Positions 46,116-54,706 are shown, numbered from the stretch's first letter. The stretch is 64,000 bases of DNA from an uncultured Piscinibacter sp. (GCF_937952055.1 NZ_CALFYO010000031.1:1-64000); one strand, 5' to 3'. Numbers and translations: made by a program. Notes: generated by a model from the letters alone, not told the origin.

Positions 46116-47880
46116 GCGTGCGCTCCAGGTGCGAAGCCGGGTCGTCCCGGCCGGTCACGGCGCGCGCCTCGGACAGCTCCGCGTCGAGGTCGAAGGCCGG
46201 CTCGAAGTGCAGTGACTTCAGGTGCCGCTCGTAGGCCGGACGGAACTTGGCGATGGTGTCGCGCAGCGGGTTGCAGGCGGTGGCACCGAGTCCGCAATGG
46301 GTGGCGCCGTGCATCAGCTTGTCGAGTTCGTAAAGCACGTCGACGTCGTGCCGGGAGCCGTGCCCTTCGGCCAGCTTGTCCATGCGCTTGACCACCAGCG
46401 CCGTGCCGACGCGGCAAGGCGTGCAGAAGCCGCAGCTCTCGTGGGCGAAGAAGTGGGCGAAGTTGCGCGCCACCTCGAACATGTCGCGCGAGCGGTCGAA
46501 CACCATGAAGGCGCCCGCGGTGGGCACGTCCTCGAACGCGATGCGCCGGCCGAACTCGAACGCCGACACGCACAGGCCGGAGGGGCCACCCACCTGCACC
46601 GCCTGCGTGTCGCGCGCGCCGCAATCCTCGAGGATGCGGCCGATGCGCGTGCCGAAGGGGTACTCGTACAGGCCGGGGCGCTCGCAGTCGCCCGACACGG
46701 AGTGGATCTTCGTGCCGGTGGACTTCGGCGTGCCGATGCCGGCCCACCAGGCGCCGCCGTTCAATGCGATGTGGGCTGCGGCGCAGAAGGTCTCGACGTT
46801 GTTCACCGTGGTCGGGTGGCCCAGGTAGCCGTGCTCGACCGGGAAGGGTGGACGGATGCGCGGCGTGCCGCGCTTGCCTTCCAGCGACTCGATCAGCGAC
46901 GACTCCTCGCCGCAGACGTAGGCACCGGCGCCGACATGGATCTGGATGTCGAAGTCGAAGCCCTCGTGGCCCTGGATGGCGCGGCCGAGCAGGTTAGCCT
47001 CGCGGCGGCGCTGCAGCACCGCCTGCAGGTGTTCGAGCAGGTAGCGGTACTCGCCGCGCAGGTAGACCAGGCCCTGGCGCGCGCCGACCGCCGCGGCGGC
47101 GATCGTCATGCCCTCGAACACCAGATCGGCATGGCGGTTGAGCAGCACGCGGTCCTTGAAGGTGCCGGGCTCGCCTTCGTCGGCGTTGCACACCACCACA
47201 TGCATCTCGCCCGGTGCCTCGCGGCACAGCGCCCACTTGGTGCCGGTGGCGAAGCCCGCGCCGCCGCGGCCGCGCAGGTTCGAGTGCCGGATCTCGTCGA
47301 GCATCGCCAGTGGGCCGCGCGCCAGCGCCGCGGCCAGCGCCTCGCCCGGCGCGACGCTCGTGCCGAGCAGCACGTCGGCACGGCGGATCGGGTCCTCGAC
47401 GTGGAACCACTCGGCCGGCCATTGCGACACCGGCGTGTCGGTCTCGATCAACTCGGCGATGCGCGTCACGCGCTCGGCATCGAGCCGCGTGACCACGTGA
47501 TGGTGGTTGACGAGCAGCGCCGGGCCCTGTTCGCACAGGCCCGTGCAGGAGGTCGTCGCGACGCTGACGCGGCCGTCGGCGCGCATCTCGCCGGGCGTCA
47601 CACCCAGCCGCGCGCACAGCGCGTCCATCAAGGCCTGGCTGCCGAGCATGCGGTCGGTGATGTTGTCGCTGAAGAGCACGCGCCAGCGACCGACTGGCTC
47701 CAGATGGAGGAATCGGTAGAAGCTGGCCACGCCCTCGACCTGGGCGAGCGTGAGGCCGAGCTCGCGCGCCAGCGCGGCCAGCAGCGGGCGGGGCAGCCAG
47801 CCGTGTTCAGCCTGCGCTTCGCGCAGGATCTGGACCAGCGAGTTCGGGTGGCGGGGATACTGCGACATTGGCGCGCGCAT
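46108..47880 (-). CDS. hoxF: HoxF, NAD-binding diaphorase subunit of the NAD-reducing hydrogenase
   Basis: A 590-residue protein with a NuoE-like thioredoxin-fold N-terminal domain. It holds a 2Fe-2S site with cysteines in TTSCTGLCEQGPALLV; HoxE is thus built in. A NuoF-like part follows (about 170-590) with the NADH/FMN-binding GRGGAGFATGTKW, CNADEGEPGTF and GAYVCGEESSLIESLEG, and the 4Fe-4S motif ESCGFCTPCRVG. Length fits the Cupriavidus-type HoxF. The start is taken at 47880; an ATG at 47868 is an alternative. It is the first gene of hoxFUYHW and is divergent from the helicase gene by 87 bp. Confidence 0.95.
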   Translation of the reverse strand: MRAPMSQYPRHPNSLVQILREAQAEHGWLPRPLLAALARELGLTLAQVEGVASFYRFLHLEPVGRWRVLFSDNITDRMLGSQALMDALCARLGVTPGEMRADGRVSVATTSCTGLCEQGPALLVNHHHVVTRLDAERVTRIAELIETDTPVSQWPAEWFHVEDPIRRADVLLGTSVAPGEALAAALARGPLAMLDEIRHSNLRGRGGAGFATGTKWALCREAPGEMHVVVCNADEGEPGTFKDRVLLNRHADLVFEGMTIAAAAVGARQGLVYLRGEYRYLLEHLQAVLQRRREANLLGRAIQGHEGFDFDIQIHVGAGAYVCGEESSLIESLEGKRGTPRIRPPFPVEHGYLGHPTTVNNVETFCAAAHIALNGGAWWAGIGTPKSTGTKIHSVSGDCERPGLYEYPFGTRIGRILEDCGARDTQAVQVGGPSGLCVSAFEFGRRIAFEDVPTAGAFMVFDRSRDMFEVARNFAHFFAHESCGFCTPCRVGTALVVKRMDKLAEGHGSRHDVDVLYELDKLMHGATHCGLGATACNPLRDTIAKFRPAYERHLKSLHFEPAFDLDAELSEARAVTGRDDPASHLERTHE

Positions 47881-47897
47881 GGTGTGTCTCGCGCAGT

Positions 47898-47943
47898 GGA
47901 TCAGACTTGATCCCGGGCAAAAACACAAGGCCGAGAGGATCAA
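47898..47943. promoter_or_regulatory. Inverted repeat with a third half-site in the hoxF/helicase intergenic region
   Basis: GGATCA-GACT-TGATCC (47898-47913) is a perfect 6-bp inverted repeat. A third copy, GGATCAA, occurs at 47937-47943, the reverse complement of TTGATCC at 47907-47913. Three related half-sites in an 87-bp divergent promoter region suggest a regulator-binding site. The regulator is unknown. Confidence 0.4.
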
Positions 47944-47967
47944 GGGGGTTACGGCACACTCGTGCGG

Positions 47968-50439
47968 ATGCCCGAGGCGCCGCCACTCCGCACCGATGCC
48001 GAACCGGCCTTGCAGTGGTTCGCCGCGCGTGGCTGGCAGCCGTTCGACTTCCAGCGCGAAGTCTGGTCGGCGCTGACCGGCGGCCGCAGCGGCCTGCTGC
48101 ATGCGACCACCGGCGCGGGCAAGACCTACGCGGTGTGGCTGGGCGCGCTGCTGCGTGGCCTGGCCTTGGCACGGCCCGCGCGCGGTGCGCCGCCGCTGCA
48201 GGTGCTCTGGGTGACGCCGATGCGTGCCCTGGCCGCGGACACCACGCGTGCGCTTTCGCTGCCGCTGGCCGACCTGGCGCCGCACTGGACGCTGGACCAG
48301 CGCAGCGGCGACACGCCGGCGGCCGAGCGTGCGCGGCAGGACAGGCGCTTTCCCACCGTGCTGGTCACCACGCCCGAGTCGCTCAGCCTGATGCTGACAC
48401 GCGAGAACGCCGCCGGGGAACTGGCCGCGGTGCACACCGTCGTCGTCGACGAATGGCACGAACTGATGGGCAACAAGCGCGGCGTGCAGGTGCAACTGGC
48501 GATCGCGCGGCTGGGCCGCTGGAATCCGTCGCTGGCGGTGTGGGGACTGTCCGCCACGCTGGGCAACCTCGACGAGGCGATGCGCGTGCTGGTGGGTTCG
48601 CGCCAGGCCACGCTGGTGCGGGGCCGCGTCGACAAGGCCCTGGTCATCGACACGCTGCTGCCCGCCCACCCCGGTCGCTTCTCCTGGGGCGGGCACCTCG
48701 GCGCGCAGATGCAGCAGCCGGTGGTCGCCGAGATCGAGCGCAGCGGCACCACGCTGGTCTTCACCAACACCCGCTCGCAGGCGGAGATCTGGTACCAGCT
48801 GCTCCTGCAGGAGCGGCCGCACTGGGCCGGACTGGTGGCGCTGCACCACGGTTCGCTCGACAAGGAGGTGCGTGAGTGGGTCGAGCGCGGCCTGAAGGAG
48901 GGCCGGCTGAAGGCGGTGGTTGCGACCTCGTCGCTCGACCTCGGCGTGGACTTCCTGCCGGTCGAGCGTGTGCTGCAGATCGGCTCGCCCAAGGGCGTCG
49001 CGCGGCTGCTGCAGCGCGCCGGCCGCAGCGGCCATGCGCCGGGCCGGCCCAGCCGCGTGACGGTGGTGCCGACCAACACGCTGGAGCTGATCGAAGCCGC
49101 CGCGGCGCGCCGCGCCGCGCAGGCCGGCCGCATCGAGAGGCGCGCCGCGCCGGACAAGCCCCTGGACGTGCTGGTGCAGCACCTCGTCACCGTCGCGCTG
49201 GGCGGCGGCTTCGAGCCGGAGTCGCTCTACGCGGAGCTGCGCGGCACGCATGCCTACCGCGAGCTCACCCGAGCCGAGCTCCAGTGGGCGCTGGATTTCG
49301 TCGAGAAGGGCGGCGCGAGCCTGACCGTCTACCCCGAGTATCACCGCGTGGCGCTCGTCGACGGCCTGTACCGCGTGCCCGACCCCGGCATCGCCAGGCG
49401 CCACCGACTGCAGGTGGGCACCATCGTCGGCGACGCCTCGATGCAGGTGAAGTACCTGTCGGGCGGCAGGATCGGCAGCATCGAGGAGAGCTTCATCGCG
49501 CGGCTGCGCCCGGGCGACTGCTTCGTGTTCGCCGGCCGTGTGCTGGAGTTCGTGCGTACGCAGGACATGGCGGCCTATGTGCGCAAGGCGGCGAAGAGCC
49601 GCGGCATCGTGCCCTCTTGGGCGGGCGGGCGCATGCCGCTGTCCACCGAACTGGCCGATGCGGTGCTGGAGCTGCTCGCCGAGGCTGCGCAGGTCGACGG
49701 ACTGCGCGACGCGCAGGCGCCCGAGATGCAGGCCGCGGCGCCCATGCTCGCCACGCAGGCGAAGCTGTCGCGGCTGCCGACGCCCGGCACGCTGCTGATC
49801 GAGCGCTACCGCTCGCGCGAGGGCGAGCACCTCTACCTCTACCCGTTCGCCGGGCGGCATGTGCACCTGGGCCTGGCCAGCCTACTCGCCTGGCGGCTGG
49901 CCCGGCATGCGCCCAATACCTTCAGCATGAGCGTCAACGACCACGGCTTCGAGCTGCTCAGCGCCGAGCCGGTGGACCTGGCCGCGCTGCTCGACAGGCG
50001 TGTCTTCGACACCGCGCAGCTGCTCGACGACGTGCTCGCCAGCCTCAACTCCGGCGAGCTGGCGCAGCGGCGCTTCCGCGAGATCGCGCGCGTCTCCGGG
50101 CTGGTCTTCAGCGGCTATCCCGGCGCGCCCAAGAGCACGCGGCAGCTGCAGGCCTCCAGCGGCCTGTTCTACGAGGTGTTCCGCAAGCACGATGCCGGCA
50201 ACCTGCTGCTCTCCCAGGCGCAGCAGGAAGTGCTGAGCCAGGAACTCGACCTGGTCCGTCTGGCCGCCAGCCTGCAGCGCATGGCGGTGCAGCGGCTGGA
50301 CTTCGTCGAATTGAAGGCGCCCAGCCCGTTCAGCCTCCCGCTGATGGTCGAGCGCTTCCGCGAGAAGCTCAGCAACGAGAAGCTCGCCGACCGGCTCGAA
50401 CGCATCGTGCGCGATGCGGAGAGAATGGCCGACCGATGA
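47968..50439 (+). CDS. Ligase-associated DEXH-box DNA helicase (Lhr-Core family)
   Basis: An 823-residue superfamily 2 helicase of the bacterial Lhr-Core type. Motifs: Q-like FDFQREVWSAL, Walker A ATTGAGKTYAVWLG, Ia VTPMRALAAD, II VVDEWHE, III LSATLGN, IV TLVFTNTRSQAE, V SSLDLGVDFL and VI RLLQRAGRSGHAPGRP. Winged-helix and Lhr-type C-terminal domains follow. It belongs with the MBL exonuclease and ATP ligase at 35.6-38.3 kb, normally in one cassette. A GTG at 47962 is an alternative start. The stop overlaps the YkvA gene (ATGA). Confidence 0.95.
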   Translation: MPEAPPLRTDAEPALQWFAARGWQPFDFQREVWSALTGGRSGLLHATTGAGKTYAVWLGALLRGLALARPARGAPPLQVLWVTPMRALAADTTRALSLPLADLAPHWTLDQRSGDTPAAERARQDRRFPTVLVTTPESLSLMLTRENAAGELAAVHTVVVDEWHELMGNKRGVQVQLAIARLGRWNPSLAVWGLSATLGNLDEAMRVLVGSRQATLVRGRVDKALVIDTLLPAHPGRFSWGGHLGAQMQQPVVAEIERSGTTLVFTNTRSQAEIWYQLLLQERPHWAGLVALHHGSLDKEVREWVERGLKEGRLKAVVATSSLDLGVDFLPVERVLQIGSPKGVARLLQRAGRSGHAPGRPSRVTVVPTNTLELIEAAAARRAAQAGRIERRAAPDKPLDVLVQHLVTVALGGGFEPESLYAELRGTHAYRELTRAELQWALDFVEKGGASLTVYPEYHRVALVDGLYRVPDPGIARRHRLQVGTIVGDASMQVKYLSGGRIGSIEESFIARLRPGDCFVFAGRVLEFVRTQDMAAYVRKAAKSRGIVPSWAGGRMPLSTELADAVLELLAEAAQVDGLRDAQAPEMQAAAPMLATQAKLSRLPTPGTLLIERYRSREGEHLYLYPFAGRHVHLGLASLLAWRLARHAPNTFSMSVNDHGFELLSAEPVDLAALLDRRVFDTAQLLDDVLASLNSGELAQRRFREIARVSGLVFSGYPGAPKSTRQLQASSGLFYEVFRKHDAGNLLLSQAQQEVLSQELDLVRLAASLQRMAVQRLDFVELKAPSPFSLPLMVERFREKLSNEKLADRLERIVRDAERMADR

Positions 50440-50834
50440 GCAAGTTCACCCGTCTGTTCCAGTTCGCCAACGCCGCACGCCTGGCCACCTACCTGATCGC
50501 GCTGTGGAAGCTGTTCAAGCATCCGCAGACGCCGCGCGCCGCCAAGCTCGTCGCCATCGCGGTGATCGCCTATGCGGTCAGCCCGATCGACCTGATTCCC
50601 GACTTCATTCCCGTGCTGGGCCAGCTCGACGAGCTGATCCTGCTGCCGCTGGGCGTGGCGCTGGCGGTGAAGCTCACGCCGCCGCCGCTGTGGGAGGCGC
50701 GCCTGCGCGAGGCCGAAGCTTCGGCCGAGAACCTGCCGCGCCTGTGGTGGGGCGCGCTGCTCATCCTGCTGGTCTGGGCGGCGATGTTCGGGCTGTTCGT
50801 GTGGTGGCTGCTGCGCCTGTTCGCCTCGGCATGA
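50436..50834 (+). CDS. YkvA-type DUF1232 membrane protein
   Basis: A 132-residue protein with the DUF1232 core (RAAKLVAIAVIAYAVSPIDL, then IPDFIPVLGQLDELILLPLG). One hydrophobic segment lies in the core, and a C-terminal membrane helix (about 104-127, WWGALLILLVWAAMFGLFVWW) follows. The function is unknown. It is joined by 4-nt ATGA overlaps both to the helicase before it and to the nuclease after it, so the three are likely made together. Confidence 0.88.
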   Translation: MSKFTRLFQFANAARLATYLIALWKLFKHPQTPRAAKLVAIAVIAYAVSPIDLIPDFIPVLGQLDELILLPLGVALAVKLTPPPLWEARLREAEASAENLPRLWWGALLILLVWAAMFGLFVWWLLRLFASA

Positions 50835-51346
50835 AGGCTGCCCTGCTGTTCCTGGGCCTGGCCTGTGCGGGTGTCGCCCAGGCGATGAGCGGCGTGGTGA
50901 TCCGCGTCAGCGACGGCGACACCGTCTGGGTGAGGCCCGACGGCGTGCCGGCGCGCAAGCCGGTCAAGCTGCGCCTGATCGGCATCGACGCGCCCGAGCG
51001 CTGCCAGGCCTGGGGCACCGAGGCGACCGCGGCGTTGTCTTCGCAGGTGCTGCAGCGTCGCGTCGAGGTGCCCGCGCGCGGCGTCGATGCGTATGGCCGG
51101 CTGCTTGGCGGCCTGCTGCTGTCCGACGGGCGCGACGTGAGCGCGTGGATGGTGTCGCAGGGCCATGCCTGGAGCGCGCGCTTCCGCCGCCATCCTGGCC
51201 CCTATGCGTCGCAGCAGCGCGATGCGCAGACCCGCCGTGCCGGCTTGTTCGCCGACCCGGCGGCGGTCGAGCCCTGGGTGTTCCGCAAGGCGCACGGCCC
51301 GTGCGAGGCCGGCGCCGGCGTCAGAAGTTCTTCATCACCAGGGTGA
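50831..51346 (+). CDS. Exported thermonuclease (SNase)-like protein
   Basis: A 171-residue staphylococcal-nuclease-fold protein with a signal peptide (MKAALLFLGLACAGVAQA). The fold motifs are VIRVSDGDTVWV, LRLIGIDAPERCQAWG (catalytic Arg and Glu) and VDAYGRLLGGLLL (second catalytic Arg), so the active site looks complete. It should act in the periplasm or outside the cell on nucleic acid. It is coupled to the YkvA gene by ATGA. Its last 26 bp overlap the end of a convergent lipoprotein gene. Confidence 0.88.
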   Translation: MKAALLFLGLACAGVAQAMSGVVIRVSDGDTVWVRPDGVPARKPVKLRLIGIDAPERCQAWGTEATAALSSQVLQRRVEVPARGVDAYGRLLGGLLLSDGRDVSAWMVSQGHAWSARFRRHPGPYASQQRDAQTRRAGLFADPAAVEPWVFRKAHGPCEAGAGVRSSSSPG

Positions 51347-52031
51347 AGCCGGGCTGGACGATGCTCACGCGAGCCCTTGTGCCCAGGGTGCCGTCTTCGG
51401 CCATCTGGAAACAATCGCTCTCGCGGCCGATCACCTGCAAGGTGGCATCGCGGGAGACGCTGCTCAGACACAACAGCACGATGCCGCGCTCGAAGTCGAT
51501 CGTCCAGGTCGACTCGGTGGTGCCGACGGGCAGTGAGGCGGGCAGGCAGCCGTTCAGATCGTTCAGCGACGCCAGCGCGCCGCTCGCGAAGACCTTCGCC
51601 GCACCCGGGGGCAGCGCGCTGGCGGTGGCCAGGCTGCACAGGGCCGCGCCGTTCGCCGGCGTCACACGAACTGCCTCCAGCCGGAAGTCGCTGCTGCGGA
51701 AGAACTCGACCGTGCCGCTGCCCAGCGACACGCCGTCCTGCGTCAGTGTCGATGTCAGGATGCTGCGGTCGTGGCTGGTGTCCGTCACCGGGAAGACCGC
51801 GGGCGTCGACGGCGCGTAGCTCAGCGTCGCCGAGTAGGCGAGATTGTCCGATCCGGTGCCGCTGACCGTCCAAGTGCCCCCCGTGCCGAGAAGGTTCTGC
51901 CAGCCGACCAGCGGGTTGAAGTCCGACGTCGGCGGGACGAACGGGCTGGTGCCGCTGTCGTCATCCCCACCCCCGCAGGCGCTCATCAGCGCGGCGCAGG
52001 CCAGCGCGATCCAGACATGGCGTCGATTCAT
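51321..52031 (-). CDS. Hypothetical lipoprotein
   Basis: A 236-residue exported lipoprotein with lipobox LMSAC (Cys19) followed by a Gly/Asp-rich linker GGGDDDSGTS. The rest is beta-rich, with two Cys pairs likely to form disulphides. I do not recognise a family. It begins 16 bp after arginase on the same strand and may be at the end of that transcript. The 3' end overlaps the thermonuclease gene by 26 bp. Confidence 0.7.
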   Translation of the reverse strand: MNRRHVWIALACAALMSACGGGDDDSGTSPFVPPTSDFNPLVGWQNLLGTGGTWTVSGTGSDNLAYSATLSYAPSTPAVFPVTDTSHDRSILTSTLTQDGVSLGSGTVEFFRSSDFRLEAVRVTPANGAALCSLATASALPPGAAKVFASGALASLNDLNGCLPASLPVGTTESTWTIDFERGIVLLCLSSVSRDATLQVIGRESDCFQMAEDGTLGTRARVSIVQPGFTLVMKNF

Positions 52032-52047
52032 CGGCCTCCTCCTGGCG

Positions 52048-52971
52048 TCAACGGCCCTCCTGACGCATCAGCGTGCTCTTGCCGAACAGGCTCTCGATCA
52101 GGTCCACGGCCAGGGTGGCAGTCTTGTTCCGGACGTCCAGCGCCGGGTTGAGCTCCATCACGTCCAGCGATGCGAGCCGGCCGGTGTCGGCGATCATTTC
52201 CATGCACAGCTGCGCCTCGCGGTAGGTCGGTCCGCCGGGCACGGTGGTGCCGACGCCGGGGGCGATCTCCGGGTCGAGGAAGTCGACGTCGAAGCTGACG
52301 TGCAGATGCGTGTTCGTGTCCAGCGTGGCCAGGGCCAGCTCCATGGCGTGGCGCATGCCCATCTCGTCGATGTAGCGCATGTCGAACACGTCCAGGCCGG
52401 CCTGGTGCACGAAGCGCTTCTCGCCGGGATCGACGCTGCGGATGCCGATCTGGCGCACCGACTTGGGGCTGATCGCCGGTACCGCGCCGCCGATCTCGAC
52501 CAGTTCCGTCGGCCCGTGTCCGCACAGGCAGGCCACCGGCATGCCGTGGATGTTGCCGCTGGGTGTGAGCTCGCTGGTGTTGAAGTCGGCGTGGGCGTCG
52601 AGCCAGAGCACGCGCAGCTTCCTGCCCGTTTCGCGGCAGTGCCGCGCCACCGCGCTGATCGAGCCGATGCCCAGGCAGTGGTCGCCGCCGAGCAGGATGG
52701 GCAGTCGGCCGGCCTTCAGCTCGGCATGCACCGCCTCGTGCACCGCGCGGTTCCAGGCCACGACCTCGGCGAGGTGCCGGTAGCCGTCCACCGGCGGCAG
52801 CCAGGGGTTGGCCGGACCGGCGAGGTTGCCACGGTCGACCACCTCGAGCCCGTGCGATTCGAGCACCGGAACGATCTGCGCCACGCGCAGCGCCTCCGGC
52901 CCCATGCTCGCGCCGCGGCTGCCGGCACCGATGTCGGTGGGTGCGCCGATCAGGCTGACCTGCTTGTTCAT
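52048..52971 (-). CDS. rocF: Arginase
   Basis: A 307-residue ureohydrolase that splits arginine to ornithine and urea. The binuclear Mn site is complete: GGDHCLG, DAHADFNTS and SFDVDFLDPEIAPGVGT. The opening SLIGAPTDIGAGSRGASMGPEALR fits arginase (RocF) better than agmatinase. The start at 52971 has a GAGGAGG ribosome site; the 26-residue extension upstream overlaps the LOG gene. It lies 13 bp after that gene on the same strand. Confidence 0.95.
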   Translation of the reverse strand: MNKQVSLIGAPTDIGAGSRGASMGPEALRVAQIVPVLESHGLEVVDRGNLAGPANPWLPPVDGYRHLAEVVAWNRAVHEAVHAELKAGRLPILLGGDHCLGIGSISAVARHCRETGRKLRVLWLDAHADFNTSELTPSGNIHGMPVACLCGHGPTELVEIGGAVPAISPKSVRQIGIRSVDPGEKRFVHQAGLDVFDMRYIDEMGMRHAMELALATLDTNTHLHVSFDVDFLDPEIAPGVGTTVPGGPTYREAQLCMEMIADTGRLASLDVMELNPALDVRNKTATLAVDLIESLFGKSTLMRQEGR

Positions 52972-52984
52972 GGGCGGCGCCTCC

Positions 52985-53887
52985 TCAGGTGTCGTCGGCG
53001 AACTCGCCGGTGCTCGTCTCGGGCAGGTCGAAGCCGTATTCCTCGGCAAGCACCGTCCAGGCCTCCTCGGCGGTCTCGACGAAGCGGAACAGGCCCGTGT
53101 CCCCCGGGCTGATCATGCCGGTCTCGATCAGCCAGTCGAAGTCGATCAGCCGCGTCCAGAACTCGCGTCCGAAGAGCAGGATCGGACGGCGGCGCGACTT
53201 GCCGGTCTGCGTCAGCGTGAGCGTCTCGAACAGTTCGTCGAGCGTGCCGAATCCGCCGGGGAAGCACACCAGCGCGATCGAGCGCATGACGAAGTGCATC
53301 TTGCGCAGCGCGAAGTAGTGGAACTGGAAGCACAGTTCCGGCGTGATGAAGGGGTTGGGCTGTTGCTCGTGCGGCAGCACGATGTTCAGCCCGATGCTCT
53401 TGCCGCCGGTCTCGTGCGCGCCGCGGTTGCCCGCCTCCATGATGCCGGGGCCGCCGCCGGTGACCACGTAGACCGGCGACTCCAGCTCGCGCGACTTGCG
53501 CGTCACGATCGCGGCGAAGCGCTGCGCCTCGTCGTAGTAGCGCGACATCGCCACTGTCATCTCGGCGCGGCGGATCGCCTCGGCCTCGCCGGCGGCGCGC
53601 GCCGCCTCCAGGCGCTGGAAGGCCACGTCCGGCGGCACGATGCGCGCGCTGCCGAAGATCACGATGGTCGAGCGGATGCCGTGCTCGCTTTGCACCATCT
53701 CGGGCTTGAGCAGCTCGAGCTGCATGCGCACCGGGCGCAGTTCCTCGCGAAGCAGGAACTCGGTGTCGGTGAAGGCGAGCCGGTAGGCGCTCTCCGGGCC
53801 GGCGTAGCGCGAGGGCTGGATGACGGCTTCGGCGTCCTCTTCCGCGGTCGGGAAGTTGCGCGCGGTCAGGTCCTGTTTCTTGTCCAT
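52985..53887 (-). CDS. LOG-family protein (lysine-decarboxylase-like fold)
   Basis: A 300-residue member of the LOG/TIGR00730 family. The phosphoribohydrolase motifs are GGGPGIMEAGNRGA and FPGGFGTLDELFETLTL. Relatives hydrolyse nucleoside 5'-monophosphates (cytokinin-type LOG, or PpnN acting on purine nucleotides). The N-terminal 90 residues form an extension seen in the larger bacterial LOG proteins. The ATG at 53887 is clear. It sits between moeB and arginase on the same strand. Confidence 0.9.
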   Translation of the reverse strand: MDKKQDLTARNFPTAEEDAEAVIQPSRYAGPESAYRLAFTDTEFLLREELRPVRMQLELLKPEMVQSEHGIRSTIVIFGSARIVPPDVAFQRLEAARAAGEAEAIRRAEMTVAMSRYYDEAQRFAAIVTRKSRELESPVYVVTGGGPGIMEAGNRGAHETGGKSIGLNIVLPHEQQPNPFITPELCFQFHYFALRKMHFVMRSIALVCFPGGFGTLDELFETLTLTQTGKSRRRPILLFGREFWTRLIDFDWLIETGMISPGDTGLFRFVETAEEAWTVLAEEYGFDLPETSTGEFADDT

Positions 53888-53918
53888 GGCGCGGAGAATA
53901 CCCGCGATGCGCCGGGCC

Positions 53919-54695
53919 TCAGCGTCGCGCGGCGCACACCGGGCAATGCGGCGCGCGCTGCATGCGGATCTCGTGCCACTCCATCGTGCGCGCATCCAGC
54001 ATCTGCAGCCGGCCGGCCAGGGAGCTGCCGATGCCGGCAAGCAGCTTGAGTGCCTCGGCCGCCTGCACGGTGCCGATGATGCCCACCAGCGGCGCGAACA
54101 CGCCCATGGTGGCGCAGCGCACCTCCTCGAAGGTGGCCTCCGGCGGGAAGATGCAGGCGTAGCAGGGGTTGGCCTCGGCACGCGTGTCGTAGACGGAGAT
54201 CTGGCCGTCGAAACCGATCGCCGCGCCCGACACCAGCGGCTTGCGGTGTGCCACGCAGGCGGCGTTGACGGCCTGCCGCGTGGCGAAGTTGTCGCAGCAG
54301 TCGACCACCACGTCGGCGCCGGCGACCAACTCGTCCAGGCGCTTCGCATCGGCGCGCTCCTGCAGGGTGATCACGCGAACCTCCGGGTTGATCGCCGCGA
54401 TCGACTGCGCCGCCGACGTCACCTTGGGCTGGCCGACGCGCGCGAGGTTGTGGGCGATCTGTCGCTGCAGGTTGGTGAAGTCCACCGTATCGTGGTCGAC
54501 CAGCGTGATCGTGCCGACGCCGGCGGTGCCGAGGTAGAGCGCCACGGGCGAGCCCAGCCCGCCCGCGCCGATGACCAGCGCGTGGCCGGCCAGCAGCCGC
54601 GCCTGCCCGTCGACGCCGATCTCGTCGAGCAGGATGTGGCGCGAGTAGCGCAGGAGCTGCGCGTCGCTGAGGCCGTCTTCTGGGTCGTCGCTCAT
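53919..54695 (-). CDS. moeB: MoeB/ThiF/HesA-type adenylyltransferase
   Basis: A 258-residue E1-like enzyme that adenylates the C-terminus of a small sulphur carrier such as MoaD or ThiS. The ATP-binding loop is VIGAGGLGSPVALYLG, followed by TNLQRQ and the CCDNFATRQAVN block. Four Cys for zinc are in NPCYACIFPP and HCPVCA. No carrier-protein gene is near, so the pathway (molybdopterin or thiamine) is not decided; MoeB is the usual label in this position next to ctpA. Confidence 0.88.
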   Translation of the reverse strand: MSDDPEDGLSDAQLLRYSRHILLDEIGVDGQARLLAGHALVIGAGGLGSPVALYLGTAGVGTITLVDHDTVDFTNLQRQIAHNLARVGQPKVTSAAQSIAAINPEVRVITLQERADAKRLDELVAGADVVVDCCDNFATRQAVNAACVAHRKPLVSGAAIGFDGQISVYDTRAEANPCYACIFPPEATFEEVRCATMGVFAPLVGIIGTVQAAEALKLLAGIGSSLAGRLQMLDARTMEWHEIRMQRAPHCPVCAARR

Positions 54696-54706
54696 GTGTG
54701 CAGCAT

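Noticed and set aside
47913..47990. A sigma-54 (-24/-12) promoter for hoxF
   Set aside because: GG and GC elements exist but are 12 bp apart instead of 10, and the surrounding bases do not match.
46108..49866. A 1252-residue hoxF fusion running back over the helicase gene
   Set aside because: The extra 660 residues are antisense to a helicase with all its motifs; hoxF has its own start at 47880.
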